Part shown: positions 1-5,223 of the stretch, in pieces
Layout of the letters: every line of letters starts with the position of its first letter
How positions within the stretch are numbered: position 1 is the first letter of the stretch
NCBI GenBank assembly: GCA_001464165.1
Contig: LNEX01000418.1
Coordinates: 1-6,894, forward strand
Length of the DNA stretch: 6,894 nt
Direction: 5' to 3'
DNA from: a bacterium Ga0077546
GTDB lineage: Bacteria; Cyanobacteriota; Vampirovibrionia; Obscuribacterales; Obscuribacteraceae
Program-made: the position numbers and the translations under genes
The notes under the pieces: generated by a model
Told to the model about the DNA's origin: nothing
Seen by the model: the letters and a program-made list of their open reading frames with translations, nothing else
The model's database searches: none

Positions 1-696
1 CTGACCACGGGCCAATCTGAAAGAGTTATCGGTAACCGTACTTAAGCGGGTAGAAATGCTGCGCAAGAAATAATACAAGAGCAAAAAGGCTATACCGATA
101 TTGAGGACAACACCGAATACCAAGAACATCTTGACCGCCGCCCTAGACCTGTTCTGCTGTTCCGGACTCTCGCTTTCAATTTTTCTTTCATCTTCGGTCA
201 GGCCCTTCAACTCGTCTTGCAGTTGGTCAGCCAACTGGCGAATCTGCTTGTACATGTGCCTAGCTCTAAACTGAGCCACATCAACGCGGTTATCATCAAT
301 GGCGGCTTTAGCTTCACCGAGAATTTTCAGACCGTCTGATGTAATTGTTTGCAAGCGGCCCAAAATTAGCTGCTGCTTGTCATTGTCCCCAACTAAACCC
401 TTTAATTCTTGTAAATCAAGAGGAATCTGGCGCACGATTTTGTCGTAGCGGTCAGAGAACAAAGGGCTCTTGGTGATACTGTAGCCGCCCATAGCTACAC
501 CGGCATCGTAGAACAACTTCGAGAGAGCATTGGCCTGTGAAATGATAGCCTTAGACCGAACCTGCCTTTGCACTTCAACTTCGGCTTGCTGCAAAAGCAC
601 AGACAGAACAATCAAGAACACAAGCTCAAAGACGAGCGGAACTAGTACGAGAATAAATCCCTTATGCGAAATCTTAAGTTGAAGATTGAGTCGCAT
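1..696 (-). CDS. Transmembrane sensor (CHASE3-like domain, HAMP start), C-terminus cut by window edge
   Basis: I translated this by hand: 232 codons stay open from the ATG at 696-694 to base 1, so the gene continues beyond the left edge. A membrane segment at about residues 14-36 is followed by a mostly helical extracytoplasmic region (about 37-185) with the family-like stretch GGYSITKSPLF near residues 70-80. A second membrane segment lies at about 189-210, and then comes a basic linker with RSISTRL and RLARG (about 212-231), typical of the start of a HAMP domain. This layout is that of CHASE3/HAMP histidine kinases or chemoreceptors. The output domain is not visible, so kinase activity is inference only. 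The start follows the stop of the 146-residue paralog after 12 bases, with an AGGA motif 7 bases upstream of the ATG, so co-transcription with that gene is likely. Confidence 0.85.
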   Translation of the reverse strand, partial: MRLNLQLKISHKGFILVLVPLVFELVFLIVLSVLLQQAEVEVQRQVRSKAIISQANALSKLFYDAGVAMGGYSITKSPLFSDRYDKIVRQIPLDLQELKGLVGDNDKQQLILGRLQTITSDGLKILGEAKAAIDDNRVDVAQFRARHMYKQIRQLADQLQDELKGLTEDERKIESESPEQQNRSRAAVKMFLVFGVVLNIGIAFLLLYYFLRSISTRLSTVTDNSFRLARGQ

Positions 697-720
697 TAAC
701 TGTTCCTATCAGAGTGATTT
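289..720 (-). repeat. Direct repeat, copy 1 (in the longer sensor gene)
   Basis: This segment matches 742-1173 at a constant offset of 453 bases. It covers codons 1-136 of the sensor plus about 24 bases upstream of the start. In a 60-base sample (421-480 against 874-933) I counted 11 mismatches, about 82% identity. Upstream of the start codon 16 of 24 bases match, including eight identical bases CCTATCAG on the + strand that span the stop codon of the preceding gene. Beyond base 720 the similarity falls to about chance. Confidence 0.85.
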
Positions 721-1149
721 ACTGGATGCAGGAGATTCACCATCATTTTCGATTTCGGCTTTGGCTTCACCAAGCAGCTTCACACCAGCAGTGGTAATTT
801 TTTGCAAGCGACCGACAATCACTTGCTGCTTTGCATTATCTCCAACTATCACTTTCAATTCTTGTACATCGAGGGGTATCTGGCGCACAATTCTGTCATA
901 TCTGTCTGCAAACAACGGGCTCTTGGTGATACTGTACCCACCCATGGCTACCCCGGCATCGTAGAACGACTTAGACAAAGCGTTAGAGCGCGAGATAATA
1001 GCCTTAGATCTAATTTGCCTTTGCACTTCCAGTTCAGACTGCTGTAAAAGCACCGACAAAACAATCAAAAATACCATCTGAAAAGCGAGCGGAACTAGTA
1101 CCAGGATAAATCCCTTATGCGAAATCTTAAGTTGAAGATTAGGTCGCAT
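709..1149 (-). CDS. Truncated paralog of the neighbouring sensor: one membrane segment plus partial sensor domain
   Basis: This 146-residue protein matches the first 136 residues of the sensor encoded just downstream at about 80% identity (109 of 136 by my count, no gaps). A block at residues 62-80 containing FYDAGVAMGG and YSITKSPLF is identical. After residue 136 the similarity stops and a short Ser-rich tail ending in SSKSL leads to the stop. It therefore has one membrane segment (about 14-36) and roughly the first two thirds of the extracytoplasmic domain, but no second membrane segment, HAMP or output domain. Most substitutions are conservative (Leu/Val/Ile, Ser/Ala, Lys/Arg) and the frame is intact, which suggests selection on the protein. 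It could be a partner that heterodimerises with the full sensor, or a young duplication remnant. It starts 12 bases after the stop of the exported-protein gene. Confidence 0.75.
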   Translation of the reverse strand: MRPNLQLKISHKGFILVLVPLAFQMVFLIVLSVLLQQSELEVQRQIRSKAIISRSNALSKSFYDAGVAMGGYSITKSPLFADRYDRIVRQIPLDVQELKVIVGDNAKQQVIVGRLQKITTAGVKLLGEAKAEIENDGESPASSKSL

Positions 1150-1173
1150 TAGTTCAGCCTATCAGGGAGTTTT
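742..1173 (-). repeat. Direct repeat, copy 2 (the truncated sensor gene)
   Basis: This is the partner of the repeat at 289-720, in the same orientation and in tandem. It comprises the coding part of the 146-residue protein up to codon 136, the 12-base spacer, and the last few codons of the exported-protein gene. The divergence at both silent and coding positions means the duplication is not recent and is not an assembly artefact of identical sequence. Confidence 0.85.
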
Positions 1174-2148
1174 GTTGGGATTGAGAAGTGCTTCTTTAAT
1201 CTTGCGCAGCTTTTCACGATCAAGGCTATAGCCATTACCGAAGTCTATACTGGCAGGTGCGGCAGTAGTTGCAGTACCTGGAGTAGTCGGACTTGCAGCA
1301 GTTGTCGCAGGTGTTGGATTGTTTCCGCTAGATACTGGCGGAACATAAGTGGGAGCAACGGCTGTTGGCCGCTGCTGATAAGTTGGTTGATACGTCGGAG
1401 AAACTGTAGGGGTTGACCGCGTAGGTTGATCTGAGGCCAGATCATTGAGGATCTGCTTGGTCTCATCGTCAATCATGACGTCAGCTTCGCTCTCGCCACG
1501 TCGGTAACCTTGAGGAAGCCCAAAGTAATTAGCTGGGATGGGGCAGGTCTTCGTGTAATAAGTGTCAAGCATTGAGCTGAGACTGCCAGAATTATTTACG
1601 TAGCTCACTTTCAGAGGGAACATGTGAGTGTCTGGCAAACCGTAAGCCTTAGCCAACATTTTTGAAATACGGCCAGGCACGGCAATATCATTTGATATCC
1701 AACAATCGGCGTGCCTTATCGCAGCTCGCTTGCCCCCCGGCGGTCCGCCGCCACTCATGGTGTACTTAGTCGCTTGCAGGCCAGCGACCTGGGTTGAACC
1801 AGCCTTAGCCCAATTGCGCTCTGACATGTCTTGGCCGCTGCCAGCAGTTTTGCGGTCTAAGTCAGCCATCCACTTGTCGAAGGTAGTGCTGTAGTACATT
1901 CTGGTCTTGTCGTTATAGAGAGCGACATTCCATTCAGGGGCACAAGTGACGATGTTAATGCCACGGGTCGGGCTAACAAGTTTAAGACCGCTACCACTGA
2001 TGTAAATGTACTGGTCGCCAAACTTTTCAGACTTTTGGGTCAAGACCCAGCCTTTTTCGTCGGCAAAAGCTGGCGCCCCAGAGAAAACGCCGAAAACAGA
2101 TGCGGCACAGAAGCTTACGGCTAGAAAAAGAAAAGATGGGAAACGCAT
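1162..2148 (-). CDS. Exported protein of unknown function with Thr/Pro-rich C-terminal tail
   Basis: The 328-residue product begins with a clear Sec signal peptide: a basic n-region, a hydrophobic core (about 4-22) and a likely cleavage site after AFA at residue 29. Residues about 30-220 form a folded domain, with beta-type stretches such as DQYIYISGSGLKLV and NVALYNDKTRMYYSTTFDKW. This resembles LolA-like/DUF4412-type exported domains in style, but I cannot confirm a family. Three cysteines (69, 149, 202) remain after cleavage and could give one disulfide. Residues about 241-299 are low-complexity Thr, Pro, Ala, Ser and Gln with PTYQ repeats, a typical extracytoplasmic spacer. A charged segment (about 309-321) ends the protein and may be a short helix. 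No lipobox or membrane anchor is visible. No strong ribosome binding site is seen before the ATG. Its neighbours are sensor-like membrane proteins, so a periplasmic partner role is possible but unproven. Confidence 0.8.
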   Translation of the reverse strand: MRFPSFLFLAVSFCAASVFGVFSGAPAFADEKGWVLTQKSEKFGDQYIYISGSGLKLVSPTRGINIVTCAPEWNVALYNDKTRMYYSTTFDKWMADLDRKTAGSGQDMSERNWAKAGSTQVAGLQATKYTMSGGGPPGGKRAAIRHADCWISNDIAVPGRISKMLAKAYGLPDTHMFPLKVSYVNNSGSLSSMLDTYYTKTCPIPANYFGLPQGYRRGESEADVMIDDETKQILNDLASDQPTRSTPTVSPTYQPTYQQRPTAVAPTYVPPVSSGNNPTPATTAASPTTPGTATTAAPASIDFGNGYSLDREKLRKIKEALLNPNKTP

Positions 2149-2227
2149 ATTCAGAGAACCGCAGGGAAAAATAAAAGCCCACTGGAGACAGAATTATCTA
2201 TTAATGACAATGCTCCATCATTTTTTT

Positions 2228-2292
2228 ACCCGCTTCAGCATTAATAGAAACAGATTTATCAGAATCTCAGCCAATTTTGGCGGGTTTAATGC
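2228..2292. other. Cluster of inverted repeats in the leader of the exported-protein gene
   Basis: The 204-base gap upstream of the exported-protein gene (2149-2352) is AT-rich and holds several inverted repeats: ACCCGC (2228-2233) with GCGGGT (2280-2285), GCATTAA (2238-2244) with TTAATGC (2286-2292), AGATT (2252-2256) with AATCT (2263-2267), and GCCAA-TT-TTGGC (2270-2281). The first two pairs cross each other, so together they would form a pseudoknot rather than nested hairpins. This may be a 5' leader structure or chance in AT-rich DNA. I found no convincing -35/-10 pair in the gap. Confidence 0.25.
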
Positions 2293-2328
2293 CACTTGCT
2301 GCCTGAATTTCGTATCTTGAGCCAGGGG

Positions 2329-2340
2329 TTAGTTAACTAA
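2329..2340. promoter_or_regulatory. 12-base perfect palindrome, possible operator
   Basis: TTAGTTAACTAA is its own reverse complement. It sits 13 bases past the stop of the 210-residue gene and about 180 bases upstream of the exported-protein start. Palindromes of this size can be binding sites for dimeric regulators, but only one copy is present and no promoter can be placed next to it, so this is a weak call. Confidence 0.25.
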
Positions 2341-2350
2341 TCTAATCTAG

Positions 2351-2372
2351 CTCTAGCGAAAAAGCGCTAGGG
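2351..2372 (-). terminator. Hairpin overlapping a stop codon, weak terminator candidate
   Basis: CTAGCG (2353-2358) and CGCTAG (2365-2370) form a six-base stem around a six-base loop, extendable by a G-T pair and a G-C pair. The TAG stop of the 210-residue gene lies inside the stem. On the minus strand the five T residues are in the loop and not after the stem, so it lacks the U-tract of an intrinsic terminator. It may instead protect the 3' end of the message. Confidence 0.25.
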
Positions 2373-2985
2373 GGAAAAGCGGCCTAGGTCGAATTGCAGC
2401 AACCGCCAACGATAGAGCCACAGCGCCGTTGAAAAGGACAGCGATTGTCAGAGTAAGCCGAACAAACTGAGCGGCAATGTCGCGGGCCTGGTGGCTTTGA
2501 GCTGCGGTTTCTTTCAACTTCAAGGCAGTAAACTGCGCTAGAAGTTCAAAGTCACGCTGTTTGATTTGTTTGTGCGCATGGTCAGCGCAAAAAGTGCAAA
2601 TAGGGACGCCACGAACTTTCTCGTCGATCTGCTCCAATTTCTCCTGAAGCGGTTGCAACATGCTACCCGTCAAGGTTTCCAAATTCTCCGAGCCCACAGA
2701 GACCGAACTTTCCAGCCCCTTCAAGGTAATTGGATGCGGCAGCGACTCTGACAGAACGGTGGCGCGATAATTCTGGTCGCTAGCGAAACAGCGGAGGCCC
2801 ATAGCCTCCCAAACCTGGCAATAAAGACCGACTAAATTCCGAGTTTCGACAATGGCCGCCTCGACTCTGGCAACTCTCCCCATCTCTAGCTCTAGCTGTT
2901 GAAGACCGAAGTCAAACGTTGTCACCAAAGCGATATTCACAAGTACAAAGGTGGTCATACCGACAATGTTTCCAGGTCTGCTCAT
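2353..2985 (-). CDS. Two-membrane-segment sensor-like protein without output domain
   Basis: The 210-residue product has a membrane segment at about 8-25, an extracytoplasmic region of about 150 residues, and a second membrane segment at about 174-197 followed by only about 13 residues, starting IRPRP. This is the layout of a sensor input module that ends where a HAMP domain would begin. Residues 34-55 align without gaps to residues 41-62 of the large sensor at the left end (7 of 22 identical, including E, R, A, I and L positions), so I infer distant homology. Residues 130-138 contain a C-x2-C-x2-H-x-H cluster (VPICTFCADHAH) that could bind a metal, and Cys56 and Cys66 lie in the same domain. 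The start is supported by a GGAG motif five bases upstream. It may be a truncated duplicate or a stand-alone membrane partner. Confidence 0.65.
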   Translation of the reverse strand: MSRPGNIVGMTTFVLVNIALVTTFDFGLQQLELEMGRVARVEAAIVETRNLVGLYCQVWEAMGLRCFASDQNYRATVLSESLPHPITLKGLESSVSVGSENLETLTGSMLQPLQEKLEQIDEKVRGVPICTFCADHAHKQIKQRDFELLAQFTALKLKETAAQSHQARDIAAQFVRLTLTIAVLFNGAVALSLAVAAIRPRPLFPLALFR

Positions 2986-2990
2986 TTCAG

Positions 2991-2995
2991 CTCCA
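2991..2995 (-). promoter_or_regulatory. Ribosome binding site of the 210-residue gene
   Basis: TGGAG on the minus strand, followed by five bases and then ATG at 2985. It fixes the start of the sensor-like protein and indicates that the gene is, or recently was, translated. Confidence 0.55.
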
Positions 2996-3053
2996 TCGTT
3001 AAACTGGCAAAGATGCTCCTGACTGACAACTCCATCCTAAGTCATTACGGCCG

Positions 3054-3173
3054 CTAGAGAAAGGCCAAACGTGTTGAGCCACAGCAATCACATTTGCCTC
3101 TTTCAAAAAACTGAAGCATCCTGCAGCTTTTGCGGACATCAAAAAAAAGAGTTAGGGCAAAAGCCAAAGTCGC
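3054..3173 (-). other. Open in-frame extension beyond the 68-residue ORF, possible pseudogene remnant
   Basis: After the TAA at 3174-3176 the same frame stays open for 39 codons to the TAG at 3054-3056. It would encode ATLAFALTLFF, a hydrophobic run, then a basic stretch DVRKSCRML, then a cysteine-rich KCDCCGS. This resembles the second membrane segment and start of HAMP in the large sensor, where hydrophobic residues ending in aromatics are followed by RSISTRL. It may mark a former longer gene broken by a nonsense change and internal deletion. A run of eight T bases (A at 3141-3148 on the + strand) lies within it. The resemblance is short and could be chance. The rest of the 188-base gap (2986-3053) shows only the ribosome binding site of the next gene. 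Confidence 0.35.
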
Positions 3174-3380
3174 TTAACCAATTGCCTTAGCGCGCTTAGA
3201 CGAAAACTGCCTCAACCCCTTGAACAATCTAGTAACTTGGTTGCACTCAACGACAATTTCTCTGTCCCGAATTTGCTCTATGCGCTCATTATCAACCTGC
3301 CTAAAAGCTAAGCCAATAGCGAACAGCAAGACAATATTGATCAGGGCAGCACTTAGTATAAGTGCTGGATTTCTCGGCAT
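3174..3380 (-). CDS. Short sensor-like ORF: one membrane segment plus start of an extracytoplasmic helix
   Basis: The 68-residue product has a membrane segment at about 6-26 and then a charged helical region (about 29-66). Residues 32-53 align without gaps to residues 41-62 of the large sensor at the left end (7 of 22 identical: E, Q, R, I, N, L, F), so it looks like the first piece of the same kind of sensor. Its ATG directly follows the oppC stop (TAGATG), and an AGAAGG motif lies five bases upstream, inside the end of oppC. It is therefore well placed to be translated by coupling as the last gene of the opp operon. With no second membrane segment before its stop, it is either a small membrane protein or the 5' end of a broken gene. 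Confidence 0.55.
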   Translation of the reverse strand: MPRNPALILSAALINIVLLFAIGLAFRQVDNERIEQIRDREIVVECNQVTRLFKGLRQFSSKRAKAIG

Positions 3381-4274
3381 CTAAACCTTCTTACCCAACC
3401 TTGTACGCGGATCAAGAGCGTCGCGCAGGCCGTCGCCCAAGAAATTGAAAGAGAGCACAGTCATAAAGATGAAAAGCGAGGGAAAGAAAATTAAATGGGG
3501 ATGAGCCCGCAAAGAGCGCCAGCCGTCAGAGGCCAGAGTGCCCCAGCTGCAAGCAGGGGGAGACAAACCTAAGCCAATAAAACTTAGTGTCGACTCTGAG
3601 AGAATAGCTGAAGGCACCGTAAAAGTCAGAGCAACAATAATTGGCCCCATGGCATTCGGCAAAAGATGTTTGAAAACAATATTCAAACCAGATTGACCTT
3701 GAGCCCGAGCCGCTTCGATAAACTCTTCATTTTTCAATTGCAAAAACTGGGCGCGAACCAATCGTGCTGTACCCATCCAACTAACTAGACCTAAAGCAAT
3801 AAGAATACCGAGAGTACCGCGGCCAAGCAGTACACCAATTAATATCATTACGAGCAAGTCAGGCAGTGAATAAGCTATATCAACGCCGCGCATTAGAAGG
3901 GTGTCGACTTTACCACCGAAATAACCAGAAATTGCACCGTATAAGGTGCCAATTCCAAATGCTACGGCGGCAGTGGTCAAACCAATAGCAATCGAAAGTC
4001 TAGCGCCATAAACTATACGCGAGAGCAAATCACGGCCTAGTTCATCGGTGCCCATTAAGTGCTGACTACTGGGGCCAGCAAGAAAATCAGTTGATGTCTG
4101 GTCATATGAATAGGGGCAAAGACTAAAACCCATCCAAGAAAGCAGCGCCACTAAACAAATAGCAGCAATGACCCAGAAGGCAAAATAAGCAGTTGGTATG
4201 CGCTTCAAGCGAGCAACCACACTTTGATCAAGAGCTTTGATTGCTATTGGCTTTGAGCTGTCTAAAGTTTGCAT
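3381..4274 (-). CDS. oppC: Oligopeptide ABC transporter permease OppC
   Basis: This is the second membrane permease of a peptide importer, forming the translocation channel with OppB in the inner membrane. The 297-residue length is normal for the family. A cytoplasmic N-terminus of about 28 residues leads to the first membrane segment (about 31-50). The signature HLMGTDELGRDLLSR is at 72-86, close to the family consensus. Further membrane segments cover about 92-290. The EAA loop that contacts the ATPase is at 187-207, with EAARAQG followed by HLLPN. The C-terminus DGLRDALDPRTR is also typical of OppC/DppC. It starts 28 bases after oppB, with only a weak GAG-type ribosome binding site, and its stop touches the next ORF. 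Substrate range cannot be read from the sequence. Confidence 0.93.
   Translation of the reverse strand: MQTLDSSKPIAIKALDQSVVARLKRIPTAYFAFWVIAAICLVALLSWMGFSLCPYSYDQTSTDFLAGPSSQHLMGTDELGRDLLSRIVYGARLSIAIGLTTAAVAFGIGTLYGAISGYFGGKVDTLLMRGVDIAYSLPDLLVMILIGVLLGRGTLGILIALGLVSWMGTARLVRAQFLQLKNEEFIEAARAQGQSGLNIVFKHLLPNAMGPIIVALTFTVPSAILSESTLSFIGLGLSPPACSWGTLASDGWRSLRAHPHLIFFPSLFIFMTVLSFNFLGDGLRDALDPRTRLGKKV
3386..3391 (-). promoter_or_regulatory. Ribosome binding site of the 68-residue ORF inside oppC
   Basis: AGAAGG on the minus strand lies within the last codons of oppC, five bases before the ATG at 3380. It is a good Shine-Dalgarno match and supports real translation of the small downstream ORF, coupled to oppC termination. 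Confidence 0.5.
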
Positions 4275-4302
4275 CTAGTGTTCTCGTTTAGTCATTCTTG
4301 CT

Positions 4303-5223
4303 TTAGTCTTCTATGCGCATGCGCGGGTCTAATATTTGGTAGGCAACGTCAACGAATGTGTTCGCCACTATTAACAAAACCGCAAAAACCAGGGTTGTAC
4401 CAAGAATCAAATCGTAGTCTCTGTTCATCACAGCCGTAATGAAAAACCGGCCCATGCCCGGAATAGCGTAGATATACTCGACGACGAATGAGCCTGTAAT
4501 AACAATAGCGGTTAGGGGACCAAGCACTGTTACTACAGGTATAAGCGAATTGCGCAAAATATGCTTAGTCACTGTCGACCACTGCGAAAGGCCTTTTGAA
4601 CGGGCCGTACGCACCCAGTCTTTCTCCACAATTTCAAGCACTGACGCTCGAGTCAAACGCGCTAAATAGGCAGCCGGGGAGAAGGCTAGAGTCACCGCTG
4701 GCAGCACCACATGCCAGGGTGATTCCCAGAGGCCAACAGGCAGTGCCCTAAGCTCAATGGCAAAGACAAAAATCAGGGTGGCACCAATAACAAAGCCAGG
4801 CACTGAAATACCAAGAGTCGACAAGAACATGGCAATTACATCTTCTTTGCGGCCCCGGCAAACCGCTGCTATGGCGCCCAAAGGCACACCTATAAAAACG
4901 GCCAAGCTCAGGCTAATCGTGCCAAGTTGCAGAGAAACAGGAAAAGCATCAGATAAAATATCATTGACGGTACGATTGACATATTTATAAGAAACGCCTA
5001 GATCGCCTTGAGCTAATCGACCTAAGTAAAGGAAGTATTGCTCCGGCACGGGCTTGTCGAGATGATACTTAGCATTGAGATTGGCAATGATTTCTGGCGG
5101 TAGATTTTTATCAGCATCAAAGGGCCCACCAGGTACAATTCGCACTAAAACAAAAGTTAGCGATGCCACCACCAGCAGCACCGGTATGGCTAATAGAATC
5201 CTTTTTAGAATCAAAGCTATCAC
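4303..5223 (-). CDS. oppB: Oligopeptide ABC transporter permease OppB (GTG start)
   Basis: This inner-membrane permease pairs with OppC. It has 306 residues, the same length I recall for Escherichia coli OppB. The first membrane segment is at about 9-29, followed by RIVPGGPF and the OppB-type periplasmic stretch LPPEIIANLNAKYHLDKP (41-58). Several more membrane segments follow from about 97 onward. The EAA-type loop is at 205-229 (RTARSKGL, then LRNSLIP), and the characteristic YAIPGMGRFF is at 252-261, with NRDY and ILDPRMR near the end. The start is GTG at 5223-5221; it overlaps the oppA stop as GTGA, so translation is probably coupled. An AGGTGGG motif at 5226-5232 is the likely ribosome binding site. 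Confidence 0.94.
   Translation of the reverse strand: MIALILKRILLAIPVLLVVASLTFVLVRIVPGGPFDADKNLPPEIIANLNAKYHLDKPVPEQYFLYLGRLAQGDLGVSYKYVNRTVNDILSDAFPVSLQLGTISLSLAVFIGVPLGAIAAVCRGRKEDVIAMFLSTLGISVPGFVIGATLIFVFAIELRALPVGLWESPWHVVLPAVTLAFSPAAYLARLTRASVLEIVEKDWVRTARSKGLSQWSTVTKHILRNSLIPVVTVLGPLTAIVITGSFVVEYIYAIPGMGRFFITAVMNRDYDLILGTTLVFAVLLIVANTFVDVAYQILDPRMRIED

Noticed and set aside
686..1047. Two plus-strand open frames (686-964 and 802-1047) opposite the truncated sensor gene
   Set aside because: They lie antisense to a gene with a clear paralog, lack domain-like features and have no good ribosome binding site, so they are mirror-frame artefacts.
1245..1472. Minus-strand open frame inside the exported-protein gene
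   Set aside because: It overlaps the Thr/Pro-rich repeat region in another frame. Its Leu/Gln/Arg-rich composition is what a frame-shifted reading of that repeat gives.
2006..2320. Plus-strand open frame across the start of the exported-protein gene and the gap upstream of it
   Set aside because: About half is antisense to the signal peptide and early domain. The composition is unremarkable and no start signal is seen.
2566..2751. Plus-strand open frame opposite the 210-residue sensor-like gene
   Set aside because: It is antisense to a gene with a good ribosome binding site and recognisable membrane layout; nothing supports it independently.
2999..3139. 46-codon minus-strand open frame between the 68- and 210-residue genes
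   Set aside because: It has no ribosome binding site (it follows a T-run), no similarity to the neighbouring sensors and no membrane segment.
3130..3173. GGC-TTTT-GCC followed by a T-run after the 68-residue ORF, considered as an intrinsic terminator
   Set aside because: The stem is only three bases and is separated from the T-run by several bases, so it is too weak to call.
4757..4990. Plus-strand open frame opposite oppB
   Set aside because: It is antisense to a strongly recognised permease gene.
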